Notes under the pieces: model-generated | What the model was told of the DNA's origin: nothing | Databases searched by the model: none | What the model saw: only the letters and a program-made list of their open reading frames with translations | Position numbers and translations under genes: made by a program | From: Malus domestica | Lineage: Eukaryota; Streptophyta; Magnoliopsida; Rosales; Rosaceae | Length of the DNA stretch: 64,000 bases | Assembly (NCBI RefSeq): GCF_042453785.1 | Contig: NC_091669.1 | Coordinates: forward strand, 13,809,001 to 13,873,000 | Direction: 5' to 3' | Shown: positions 1-10,579 of the stretch, in pieces | Layout: each line of letters begins with the position of its first letter | Position numbering within the stretch: position 1 is the stretch's first letter

Positions 1-1
1 G

Positions 2-1390
2 CCACCCCCGTTGGTGAATAAAGGTGGAGGAACTAGTTGGAGGAAGCCCGAACTAAGGAGGGAAGCAAGTGCGGGCAATGACAGGAGCCCAAAAATCGAA
101 CCTGCTCTCTTCGGTCATAATGATATTCTAGCCACTCAGCAGCTCAGGGAGGAATTAGCTGAGTTGAGAAGGACGGTGGCTCAAAATGCTCAACCACGAG
201 CTCGCCCAGTATTCAGGATCACTTACCAAAAGCCTTATCCTGAATATATTGACGAGCTAAATCCATTCCCTCTCAACTTCAAGATGCCCGCATTCCCAAC
301 ATTCACAGGTGAAGATAGCAGCGTGTCCTCCAGAGACCACATTTTCAAATTCTCCAATCATTGCGTGGCATATGAGGACAACCCAAATTACAAATTGAGG
401 TTGTTTGGGAATTCATTGGCAGGGTTAGCATCTCAGTGGTACTCTCTATTGCCCCCTAACTCTATCGCCAACTGGGGGCAAATGGAGATGGCTTTCCACG
501 AACAGTTTTACAGAATAGAGCCAGAATTGACCATCAATGACCTTGTTGAAGTCAAACAGTACGATCATGAATCTACTGAGGACTTCATGATGAGGTTCAG
601 GAGAACAAGGATGAGATGCCAATTCCCCATCAACCAAGCGCAGCTCATATCGATTGCTCAAAGGGCTCTGAAATTACCTTTGAGGAAAAGATTTTATGAT
701 GCACGGTTTAATGAGCTGCAAGAATTGGTAATTGCTGCCACGAAGTATGAGAGGCTGTTGCAAGAAGAGCAACAAGTGAAGCACACTTCCAAAGTTCCTC
801 CTTTCTACAAAAATAAGGCTGCAATTCATCGGGTGGAAGTGGGAGAAACCAGGCCAGAACATGAGGGTGGCCGTGATGAAGAGGACATAGACGTGTGTGC
901 CGCTGAAATGACCACACCTTTCAAACCATTGACGGTAAAGGGGCTAGTCCAACCTGTCAAGGATCAGAAGGTCGTAATGAACGATGGTGGTTTTGTCCCC
1001 ATAAAACCACCCAAGTACCAGAGTTATTCGTTCGATCTATCCAAGGCACCTAAGATCTATGAAGAATTGGTACGGGCAAGAGTAATCTTGCCCGACAACA
1101 CCAAAAAAATGCCCAAGCCGGAAGAACTCAGGGGGAAAAAGTATTGTAAAGTGCACTATACCTTCAACCATTCCATAGTTAATTGTGTCCAGTTTAGAGA
1201 TTGGATACAAGATCTTATAGTGAAGGGAAAGCTGTTACTTGACTCGGCCCAAACCAGTATGATGGTAGATACTAACCCTTTCCCTGAGGCTCCTATCAAT
1301 ATGATCAACCTCATTTTACAAGAGCCAGGGTCACCATTTGGTATTGCGGGGAAAGAAAAGGGCCCAGGTTGTCCCAACACCTCTGCATGA
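2..1390 (+). CDS. Gypsy (Tat/Ogre-type) gag protein, 5' part outside window
   Basis: Capsid-like Gag of an LTR retrotransposon, which would package element RNA in cytoplasmic particles. The frame is already open at base 2, so the true start lies before the window; the stop is TGA at 1388-1390. About 459 codons are visible. The central Retrotrans_gag region (roughly codons 90-250) has the conserved WYSLLPP and FHEQFYR blocks, followed by a charged tail. The tail with NPFPEAPINMINLI resembles the segment that precedes protease in Tat/Ogre elements, but here the frame stops and no protease, reverse transcriptase or integrase follows. The next feature, 190 bases on, is an antisense gene. Frame intact with no internal stops. 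Family call is by recognition; a Tat lineage fits the antisense mobile-domain gene next door. Confidence 0.85.
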   Translation, partial: PPPLVNKGGGTSWRKPELRREASAGNDRSPKIEPALFGHNDILATQQLREELAELRRTVAQNAQPRARPVFRITYQKPYPEYIDELNPFPLNFKMPAFPTFTGEDSSVSSRDHIFKFSNHCVAYEDNPNYKLRLFGNSLAGLASQWYSLLPPNSIANWGQMEMAFHEQFYRIEPELTINDLVEVKQYDHESTEDFMMRFRRTRMRCQFPINQAQLISIAQRALKLPLRKRFYDARFNELQELVIAATKYERLLQEEQQVKHTSKVPPFYKNKAAIHRVEVGETRPEHEGGRDEEDIDVCAAEMTTPFKPLTVKGLVQPVKDQKVVMNDGGFVPIKPPKYQSYSFDLSKAPKIYEELVRARVILPDNTKKMPKPEELRGKKYCKVHYTFNHSIVNCVQFRDWIQDLIVKGKLLLDSAQTSMMVDTNPFPEAPINMINLILQEPGSPFGIAGKEKGPGCPNTSA

Positions 1391-1577
1391 ATAAAGTGCC
1401 ATAAAGAGGATCAAGGGACCAAGATCAGGTCCTAAGATTGGTGTTAGCAAGGGCAGTAAAAGAAAGAAGATTAAAGGGGGGCAAAGAATTACCCAAAGTC
1501 AATACAAGCAGTACCAAAGAGCAGAGCAGGAAGCAAATTACATGTTCATTCCAATAAGAAAAGAGTTACAAATCATC

Positions 1578-4500
1578 CTATTCTAAAAAATTTACATCTT
1601 CACATAGGGTGATTATTCGAGAATGATATGTTTGCATAATGGCAAATATCCCGCTGGGTTCGGCCAAAACAGTATGGTTATTTACAAGTTGAGACCGGGC
1701 ACGCTCTAACTCTGAATTTGACTTCTCCATCCCCTCAATTTGATTTTCAATGGTATCTAGAAGAGTTGCTTGTTCTGCTTTGAAAGCAACCAATTGTTCC
1801 TCCAGCTTTTGGATTTTAGAAGTAACAACTCTAACCCTTTCTTTTGTCTGCAAGCTTTCTTCCATCAACCGATCAACTTGAGCAGAGGTGCTTGATTCTT
1901 TCTCCATGAAGCATTTTGCCCAATTAGCCTATCTGTCCGCTCTCTGATAATGTTCCCTAAGGGCTCTCAAGTTCTCAAAGAAAGATAGAAAAGAATCATG
2001 TTGAGGTTTTGATAGTCGACCGGTTTTGAAAGACTCAGTTATGATCTTCTCAAAATCACAAAGAGCCTTGAGGCTGAATGAAGCGGTGAAATCCTTCCTT
2101 GCCCATTCCTAAAGGACTCGTTGTTGCTCTGAAGAAATGGGGGTAGCTGAAGATTGTTTTGAAGATTTCAACCGTGTCTCAAGCCGTCCAAGTGCTTCAA
2201 AAAGTCTGGGCAACTTAGCAGGGTTTGGAGATGCGAAATGAGGAGGATCCTGCATTGCAGCTTCTTCTAATGAAGGAATGCCCATTGAGGGGGCAATTTC
2301 TGCCTGCCCGATCTGCTCCATTGAGCGCTTTGATTTGCGGACCAGATAGGGGGGGAAGTTTCTCTTAGAGCTTGCTGCAGAAAGCCAAAAGACCAGGTCA
2401 AGACATTTTGAATACAGTTTGAGGCAAAAGAGGATTTGGAGAGATGAAATGTACCTGACTCAACCCTGGGGTTTCACCAGGAAGACGACTAATTCCTGGT
2501 TGGCGGGAAGATTCCTCACCACCAGCAGGAGAGTGATGAGCTGCACCTGAACCTGTACCAGTGCCCTAGAGGTACCCAGAGATAGCAATAATTGTCAGTA
2601 AATAGAGCATAAGAGAAAGAACAAGAAGAAAATACTCCCATACCTGAGTTTGGTCTTGAGGAGGAGAAAGAGGTTTATCAACTGTCGGGCAAGCAAATAC
2701 CCACGAAATTGCTACCTCTAAAGCTACAGGGATCTCAGGGACTATGGGTTCATTATCTGAAACCACTATTGAAGGGGGTGGCTCATATACCGGAGAAGGC
2801 TGTAGAGAACGTGAATAAAAGTTAGTTGGGGAGCAATGTACAGAAGTTCAATATGGAATATGTGACTCACCAAGTTACTGTCTTCATCCACGAAGTGCAG
2901 CATAACTCTTGTGGATGGATCGAATTGAGAAGAAGGGGTTGCGTCCAGAGCAGTAGAAGAAGTCATAGACCTCAGAGGAGGGCCATGACAAGGCAAGGAA
3001 GCAGATGCTCCAGCCTAAAAATATTCAGACATTAGGTCCAGAAGTTGGAAAGTTATCCAAGAATTAGAAGAGAAGAAATATCACCTCTGAAGGGTCGACC
3101 TGGGAGGGAGATAGGCTTGTCTCTCGGGCAAATTGTGGAGAGGCTTCGGGTGGAGAGAGCTTTTCCTTTCTTGCGGCCTGAGTCAAATAATCAGATTTGG
3201 AGTTATATGAGAGCAAGATGAGGCCTAAAGAAAAATATATAAATCATACCTCAAGTTCTCTGAGGGCAGTATTTTGCAGTTCTTCGGCCTTTTTGAGCAT
3301 TGTAACTCTCAGTGGTTCCTCCTTAGAAGCAAGGATTGGTCTTTTAGATGCTTGGGGTCCTGTTTGCCGGTAAAAGAGACAATTAGATAAAGGGGAAAGG
3401 TAACAGTTTGATGAAGAAAAACAGAAACTCACTTGAGGATTGTTGCTTCTTTCTGCCTGCCTCAGGAACTGGAGCAGATGGGGCTGATGACTTAGGATGA
3501 GCGGTAGTTCTTGCTCTCTTACTTTTTCTAGTAAGAGTTGGTCGGGTGGTTTTGGGAAGAGGTACTGGATTAGGATCTGAAGTCTTAGTCACAGTCGCTT
3601 TCTTTCGCTTAGATGCTTTAATAAGTGCCTCGGGTGTTTCTTCAGCTCCTGAATCCCCAAAGGATTCTGAAACATCTGCACCCTCCCCAGCTTCGCGTCT
3701 CCCAACCTCTGCGGCAGCTCCATGAAGAATTGCAGCATCAGTAGAGTCATCATCGGATTCAATAACTTCCGATTCAACATCCACTGGAGCTGCAGAATTC
3801 AGCAAAAGTAAGGATAGAAGGACTTCAGAAGGGAAGCAAAATCAGATTGAAAGAGAAGTACCTATCAGAAGTGACCGATTCTTCTCTTGGATCATCTCCT
3901 TCCAATTTTCAAGTTCGCCCGAGCCAGGGTATGACTTAAGTGAAAGTTGGTTGAAAAGGCGATCGTGAGTCTCTTTCAAATCTCCTCCATACTTCTTAGT
4001 CCATTTGTCTTCCCACCAAGAAGAGAAGAGCGAGGTGCACTCAAAATTGAGAATGATGGACTTTCGGGCTGCTTGACTCATTACGTCAAGACTGCGTCGG
4101 GCAGCTCGGAATGTCACTTCAGATGGAGTTGGTAACCGGAATGAAGTGCCACAATGGACAGAGTCGAAGAACGGGACAGGAATGGCCTGTCTAAATCCTA
4201 ACTGCCTGCTGTAAAAGTTAGGATGGTACACTTCCAAGCCTCGGTCATATCTATTGCCCCGAACTCCCCAGGCCAGGTCTCTCGATTGAATGCAACTAAT
4301 AAATTTCTCCCTGCAAAAGGGGGTAGCATCCTCGCCAGGGGCATCTTGAAAGACTTGGTCAGAAAACCAAGGATATCTTCTCAGGACCGACGCATCCCAT
4401 TCTAAATCTGATCGAGTCCTACAAACTCTGAAGAAATAGAAGCAGGCAAAAGTGGAATGATCTATAGGGGCAGCTTCAGCCAGGATTCGGGCAGGGGCCA

Positions 4501-5215
4501 CACCCTCAAGGAACTCCAGATTAGCAGCCCGAAATTCCGGAAAATACCGTTGAAGCCAAGTTTGTATCATCCATATAGGTCCATTCAAGTTGGTCTCAAA
4601 TGGCTCATCTTGAGTCATTTCGAAAAGAAGATGATAAAGATAGGAAAGAAGGAATGGACCTGTAGCTACGTCATCAAAGTTGTGAAGAGCTTCTACTAAG
4701 GGGATCCATTCAACCCTCACCCCTTTAGATTTATTGGGGAAGATGTGCTTGTTGAGCCAGTATAAGAGGAAATACATGTGCTCCTGATCTTTATCAACCC
4801 GAGGGGAGCCCACCCCAAAATTCTCCTTTACGAAGGGGATGAATCCTTTGAAGGAGGTCCCATAACTCTTGAAAGTTGCAGAGTTATAGTTCAAAGAGAG
4901 GAAGGCAGCAGATGAACTTGAGCTTCCAGTGGTAGAGGACGGAACCCAGTCTTGAGTGACGTCCACTATCCTACCCGAGGGCCTTAAGCCGAAAACCTGA
5001 GCCATGTCAAGAATGGTGGGAGACATGGGGCCCATACGGAAGTCAAAAGTATTCGTGCCCGAATTCCAGAAAAGAAGGGCAGAAACAAGTAGTTCGGGCT
5101 TGGGAATAATAGAGGTCTTCGAAAGCATGATTAACTCATAAATACCATTGCTCATCCATTTCCTCTTAAAAGTAGGCTCTAAATCATCAATCTATTGAGC
5201 CCAGGCAGGATCGTT
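1578..5215 (-). pseudogene. Antisense spliced gene with plant mobile domain (PMD, aminotransferase-like), inside the gypsy element
   Basis: A multi-exon reading frame running opposite to gag. The first large exon (about 5215 to 3862) encodes a PMD (MAIN/aminotransferase-like family; function uncertain, possibly nucleic-acid related), with motifs such as FGLRPSGR and WLNKHIFPNK. Further exons are defined by consensus splice sites: 3789-3433 (acidic/basic linker), about 3360-3251, 3178-3086, 3015-2874, 2800-2645, 2565-2460 and 2385-1578. The last encodes a coiled coil rich in E, Q and L. Three in-frame TAG stops (5192-5194, 2109-2111, 1929-1931) each fit a CAG-to-TAG change, so this copy is decayed. 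Antisense PMD genes are known between integrase and 3' LTR of Tat elements; here pol is absent. Exon limits apart from the first two are approximate, and the start codon is not settled. Confidence 0.75.
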
Positions 5216-5680
5216 CATCAGAGGAAAGCCTCGACGATATGATGACCATTTGGAGGAAGAGATGCCCGACCTAGCCGAGTAGGGATTTGGGGAAAACTAG
5301 TTATCTCTAGGCATGTTGCTTTCCACCACCGAAGGGACCTGGGAAATCCAGGCGGGACCCAATGATTGTACCCCATGCACCTCAAAGAAAAGCTCGGAAT
5401 GCAGACCTGCCCGAGGGCGATGCAGCCCATTGAGTAGACGATGCAGAGTGGCGATTCATTCGCCAGATTCGTAAGAGGGTTAGGTTTGGCTAGATTCCGC
5501 AGTCATTTGAGGAAGTTCGAAAAGGGAATACCAAGGAAGATGACGAGGGCGAAACCTTAGAGAAGGATTTCTTGCGGTGAATAAAAGGGATTGAGGAGTT
5601 CAACCGCAAGGGGTTCGGGGGTTTTATAAAGAGCCTTTTTCAATCAATATTGGCGCCTGGAATTCCAGGCTAAATATTAA

Positions 5681-5693
5681 TTGAAGGGGGCAC
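5681..5693 (+). other. Polypurine tract of the gypsy element
   Basis: TTGAAGGGGGCAC directly precedes the TG that opens the LTR. Polypurine tracts at this place prime plus-strand DNA synthesis. It fixes the element as plus-strand and the following repeat as its 3' LTR. Confidence 0.7.
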
Positions 5694-5992
5694 TGTTTGG
5701 ATCAAAACTTGAACTTTGGGCTCAAGGAAGGAGCTGGCCCGAAAGGAGGCCCAAAGGGAAAGATAGCCAGAGCCCAGTCAAAGCCCAGAAGGCAGAAAAA
5801 GGCCTTTTCTGACTTGGTGCAGCTCATGAAGACCACTTGCTTACCTACCTAAAGGCCAAGTGGTGTAGACTGATCAGCTACACAGCACATAAAGCACTTT
5901 ATGGTGGCATTACATGTAAAATAGCTGATGAGTCATCACCCTCAAACCGCATTCGGGCAAGGCTGCTGCTACAGAAGGCCAAGCCGAGTTAT

Positions 5993-6000
5993 CTATATAA
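5993..6000 (+). promoter_or_regulatory. TATA box of the gypsy LTR
   Basis: CTATATAA about 300 bases into the LTR, followed by an A-rich stretch. This is the expected U3 promoter position for transcription of gag on the plus strand. Confidence 0.5.
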
Positions 6001-6681
6001 GAAGAAAGAAAAACCAGGAATAAGGACACTCAATCAAACAAACAAATGCAAGCACAAACTCTGCTCAAAGCCAGATTTGCCTTCAAAACAAAGTTGTAGT
6101 CAGCCTTCATCCCTCTCGGGACAAGCCTTCATCCCTCGCGGGATAACTCTCCCTCCAAACCTTTGTAATAGCTCTGCTACCCTGTTCAACCTTGATGTAG
6201 TATCGATTCATCTTTTGTAATCTCTCTCTATCCCTCTAAGCTTTCAGACCCTTGACAAAACTACAAAGATAGGAACCTACAAGACGAGCAGCCTTACCCG
6301 ATAAGGTTTAACCTTGCCCGACCTTCTTTGTTTAGTTTTTTTCTTTTCAATATGTTGTATACATCCAGTTTTATGCAAGTTATTTCTAGAAATATGACTA
6401 TTAAAAGGCTTTCTCAATACTTGAATCTGATTTGAATATATCTTCAGTGTTCAAACCAGATCCAAGTCCTAAGCCCTCGGGCATGTAAATCTGATCAGTT
6501 AAAAGTCCTTGGCCTCAAGGCATAAAAAAGAACTTTATGTGGACTTAACCCATCCACGACAGTCCTTGATAAACGAGAAGTCTGAAGTTACTTGGGGCGC
6601 AAGTAATCGACCTACCCTCTAGTTTTATTTCTATTATGTTATGATTATCATAGAACGCTTGAGCATGGAGTGGATTCTGAT

Positions 6682-7147
6682 GGAAAGCCTCAAGGCCTAC
6701 ACCTAAGGCCCCACAAAGGCATCCATTTGGATTCATTCCGTTCTGCGATCTGGAGAGTCTAAGTATAAGAATGAACTCTGATGGGAAGCCTCAAGGCCTA
6801 CACCTAAGGCCCCACAAAGGCACCTATTTGGGTTCATTCTACTTCTTGGACTCGGGTAATCAGAAGTATAATAGTTAGAAAACTCCGGCAATCACGAGAA
6901 CAAATATGATGTGTTCGAGTACTAGTTTAGTTATTTATGGGAAGCCTCAAGGCCTACACCTAAGGCCCCACGAAGGCACCTGTTATAACTAACACGGTTT
7001 CTCGGATATATACATATATACAACTAAAACTCGACATCCATTTTACATCTGCCATGCTGAAGATGGCAGTGGCACGCCTGAGCACCTAAAAAGTTAACCT
7101 TGATTGTGAGCCTCAAGGCCTACACCTAAGGCCCCACAAAGGCACCT
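6682..7147 (+). repeat. Fourfold ~40-bp repeat inside the LTR
   Basis: Four near-identical copies of a unit containing CCTCAAGGCCTACACCTAAG followed by GCCCCACAAAGGCA, at about 6682-6724, 6781-6824, 6939-6981 and 7108-7147. Unlike a simple tandem array they are separated by 60-130 bases of unrelated sequence. Each unit has internal dyads (AAGGCCT, CCTAAGG). Confidence 0.85.
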
Positions 7148-7346
7148 CTCAAAGTTAACTCTGTCCTTCTCTTTCAGCCTTGCCCGACAAGCCTTGCCCG
7201 AAGAGTCTTGCCCGACGAGACTTGCCCGACAAAGCCCGACAACGAAGCAGAAGCCCGACAGCAGCCCTCAACCGGCGCCAATCTCCAGGGGTGCTGTGTG
7301 CTCGTCGGCCAGGATACATCCCCGACGGAAATTCCTAACGCGAACA

Positions 7347-8330
7347 ATTTGTCTACTCTTCTTAATCTTCGTTCCAATAAACCTAATTGATATTGGCCAT
7401 CCTCATAGATTTATCTAACTATCTAGATGAAAAATTCCTAAAGGTGATCAGTCATTAGAAACTCGAACCTAAAATAAAATACCCACAAAGATTAAGAATA
7501 TAACATGGCATATAATCGGATAATAATTAACAAAGTACATTACAAATATTCATGTCATGGCTTCATCATAAACCTTAGAAAATAACTTAGTTACACATAG
7601 AAATAAAAATAAAAGAAAGATAGAACCCGGAATCCATGGCAAAGCACATCCCTATGCTCTTCTTCACAAATTGCGGAGATGGTGAACGGTAGGATGGTGT
7701 GGGTGATATGGGAATGTGGGGTGGATGGATGGATGGATCCTTAGAGAGAGATTAGGGACCTTATTTATACTAGAAAAACCCTAAAAAGTCTGGGAGAAAG
7801 TCTCCTAAAATAAAATAAACTCCTAAACAATTAATGACACAAACTAGGAAAGAATCCTTCTTGACTTGGGAAACACGGAATCTGTCTTGCACGCCAGTTT
7901 TGGGGTCGATTTATCTTCTGGGAAAATCTGTAAAAATATGGGAAACATAGCTTTATCTCTTATCTTTCCAGGCATATATCGCACGCCACTAGGAAAAATC
8001 GGGAAAGCCTTCAAATCTTCATTCTCCCACAGCTGCGCAGTTCTGACGGGAAAACAACTTCTGCAGGATTGATTTGTGAATCTGGAATGAATGGCTTCAT
8101 GGAAAATTATGAAATTTGGATACAATGATCTTCAGCCTCTTAGCTTCCTTCTCCAATTTTCCTTGCATCAAAACTCCTCTGGAAAGTCGAATTATCACCA
8201 AAAACGTCCAAAGTGTGCAGAATGGCTGAAACTGAGAAAAGGAAAGTAATAAGGCTCTGTTATAATCAATTCCTTAACAAAACTTAGGCATAATTTATAT
8301 GAAAATATGATAAATAATGCACCTATCACT
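7347..8330 (-). other. LTR-like non-coding sequence
   Basis: No coding frame is supported. Read on the minus strand it starts TGATAGGTGC (at 8328), has a TATA box (AGTATAAATAAGG, around 7762-7772) about 560 bases in, then CT-rich leader sequence, which is the layout of an LTR. It abuts the LINE at 8330 and the gypsy LTR at 7346. I found no matching target duplication (CTGCC at 8329-8333 is not repeated), so it may be a truncated LTR. Confidence 0.35.
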
Positions 8331-8332
8331 GC

Positions 8333-9557
8333 CCCTCCCTGCCGTAAGCCTCCTGACTGAAATAAAGCAGTAAAATAATGAACTGCTATTTCCTGCATAC
8401 TCGACGGAGTCTTCTACCATACACCGGTATTATCTTCCAACCCATGTAATCGATTATTCCTCCTTTGTTGTATTGTTTGAGCATGAAAGAATTTAGTACT
8501 TTTGTCACCTTCTTGGAGCCATGTATTTCTTGATTTCACCTTCCAGTAAGGTTCTTCCTCTTTAATAGCCGTCAAAAGCTCATTTTCCTTAGCCTTTATC
8601 TGCTCTTGCCGAACAGTAGGGTCCATAATCCCCTTCCTGATCTCTTCCCTAAGTTCAGCAATGCACCATTTGGAATTCGGTTTCATAGCCTTTTTCCATA
8701 AACAAAGCCTTTTTCTGGTACCCTTCAATTTCTCACTCACTTTAAAAGCCAATGAGCCATCCACCTGTTCCCTCCAAGCTTCTGCAATGATATCACAACA
8801 CTCCGGCATATTCCCACATCTAGAGTCGTAGAAAAATCGTTGCGGCCCCTTAGTAATAGTTCCGTCGGAAGAAAGAACTAACATAGAATGATTTGAGCCC
8901 TCCAATGTCACATGATTAATCTTTGCCCTAGGAAACAAATCCATCCATTTCGAAGTCGCAACACTATCAAGCCTTTGTTGAATCAAACCATGATCACGTT
9001 TATTCCTCCATGTAAAAGGGTAACCTTCAAAACCCAAGTCAAGAAGCCCATTTTCTGCCAAAAAATCCCTATAGTCCCTCGTACTTGTCATAGAACGGTA
9101 ATTACCTCCTTCTTTCTCTTCATCATCCACAATATCATTAAAATCTCCAATCACAGTACATTTCCCAATCGAGCGACTAATCCTCTTGCTAAGCTCATTC
9201 CATTGAGCTCTTCTCCGTTTCTCATCCGTACTTGCATAGATAGCCAATATCCTCCAATCCGAATAGATTGGATCCCCTCCACAACCCAATTCTATGAAAA
9301 AACGATTCCAAACAATGCTAGAAATAAACACCTCATCTTTCCAAAACACACATAAACCTCCACCAATACCCTTTGGTTCAATCAGGTTGCATAAAATCCA
9401 TCCGTAACAACTTAATTAAATACTTATAGCGATCACTTTTGTTTTTAGTCTCAAGTAAGATTACTACCTTGGGGTTGTGAAGCCATACTTGCTCCACCAA
9501 GGCATCAACTGTCAAGGAACCCCCAATTCCTTGACAGTTCCAACATAATGTTTTCAT
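8333..9557 (-). pseudogene. LINE ORF2: endonuclease domain, no reverse transcriptase
   Basis: Starts at ATG 9557 with MKTLCWNCQGIGG, the typical opening of plant L1 ORF2 (APE-type endonuclease, which nicks target DNA). A frameshift near 9400-9360 separates this from the main frame (9349 down to 8414). That frame holds the endonuclease motifs GDFND and SDHS-like (here SNHS), then the EGDKSTKFFH motif that precedes reverse transcriptase. A TAG follows at 8414, after which the same frame resumes (MQEIAVHYFTALFQS) and ends at 8331. The SNHS in place of SDHS replaces a catalytic aspartate, so even the endonuclease is probably inactive. Confidence 0.8.
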
Positions 9558-9574
9558 GGGGCCCGTGGAGACCC

Positions 9575-10070
9575 CTCACAGTTGGTCTCCTCCACCTTAG
9601 AAAAAATAAGAGCTTGCTTATTACGGACACTACACTCTTCCCTGCCCTACACTTCCACATCTTCCTCCACTTCTATGATCCCGCTTTTCCGTCTCCTACT
9701 CTCCCTACTCACTGCAACCACAATGGGACCCAAATCAAAAGGGTCCAAGTCCTGAGTGCCAACTTGTACATTCGCCATCATAACCTCCTCAACCTCGTCC
9801 CCCACCTGTTGCCCCCTATATTCAACTCTGCTGCTCAGCACTCGGGCGGGTTTCGTCCTCCATACTAACTGGAGTGTTTAAATCCACCTGTAACCCCTGC
9901 CTACTCCTCTCTTCGTCCCTGACCTTTCTCCCCTCAGGTTCAATAAAATCAAATAACTAAACATTTACCATCCCCAGCGTGATAACCCCTCCACGCCCAA
10001 TGAGTTTCGCATCAAAGGCTATTTCCCTTGCCTTACAAGCCAACTCGTCCGCTACTCGAAGTTTTTTCAT
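9575..10070 (-). pseudogene. LINE ORF1 remnant
   Basis: Upstream of ORF2 on the same strand, a broken frame begins near ATG 10070 (MKKLRVADELACKAREIAFD) and is interrupted by several stops. Its position directly before an L1 ORF2 identifies it as the tail of ORF1, the RNA-binding protein of LINEs. No zinc knuckle is visible in what remains. Confidence 0.5.
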
Positions 10071-10187
10071 GCAAAATTAAACCAATACATGTCTATTAGA
10101 ACTTGTATGTTCTACTCCTATGTGAATAGATTGATTTTTTCTCCATTACACTAACCACATCTTGTCCATCTATTTTGTGATAGGAAC

Positions 10188-10535
10188 ATGTCGAATTTGA
10201 GCAAACTCAACTTCACCGCTTAGGAGGCCTCTGGAAGGAACAACCTCAAGTGGGTTCAAGATGTGAAGCTCCACCTCACTGCAAAGAACTTGCGTCCCAC
10301 CATTGAAGAAGAGATAGACAACCCTATTGGCGAAGCTAAAAAAGTCACTGCTATGATCTTCATCCGAAGATATATCCATGACGCTTTGCAAACTGAGTAT
10401 CTTGCTGAGGAGGATCCACGTGCACTATGGGTCGCTTTGGCTGATCATCTTGATCACCAAAATGACATATTCCTGCCTAAAGCAAGACATGACCGGCAGC
10501 ATCTGTGCTTCCAAGACTTCAAGTCTGTCAACTAG
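10188..10535 (+). pseudogene. Copia-type gag fragment (UBN2-like)
   Basis: Starts MSNLSKLNFTA at ATG 10188, then a TAG at 10221-10223, then an open frame to 10535. Conserved blocks are WVQDVKLHL, AMIFIRRYI and EYLAEEDPRALW, matching the N-terminal part of Gag in a widespread plant copia/gag-like family (retrotransposon gag, UBN2). It ends after LCFQDFKSVN, about a third of a normal Gag, with no zinc knuckle and no pol. No LTRs are recognisable, so it is an orphan fragment. It lies immediately upstream of the long inverted repeat. Confidence 0.75.
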
Positions 10536-10579
10536 CCCTCTGGCCCTCTGGACCATTCGGTTGGAGATGGTCTTAGAGG

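Larger units (their letters stand above)
5694..7346 (+). repeat. 3' LTR of the Tat-type gypsy element
   Basis: The LTR begins TGTTTGG after the polypurine tract and most likely ends near GCGAACA at 7346, the best near-inverted match to its start; the 3' limit is inferred. It contains a TATA box (CTATATAA, 5993-6000), a fourfold ~40-bp repeat (6682-7147) and a cluster of short CTTGCCCGAC units (about 7178-7262). The matching 5' LTR lies outside the window, so divergence and target duplication cannot be read. Confidence 0.65.
8331..10130 (-). mobile_element. L1-type LINE, 5' half only
   Basis: Minus-strand non-LTR retrotransposon with an ORF1 remnant, the ORF2 endonuclease region and the start of the reverse transcriptase linker. 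It stops abruptly at about 8331 with no reverse transcriptase core and no poly-A tail. Usual LINE copies lose the 5' end, so this 3' loss points to later disruption by the LTR-like sequence beside it. The 5' limit near 10130 is approximate. Confidence 0.75.

Noticed and set aside
3947..4699. Plus-strand frames over the antisense mobile-domain exon
   Set aside because: They are shadows of the long minus-strand exon 5155-3862, which has recognisable family motifs and splice sites.
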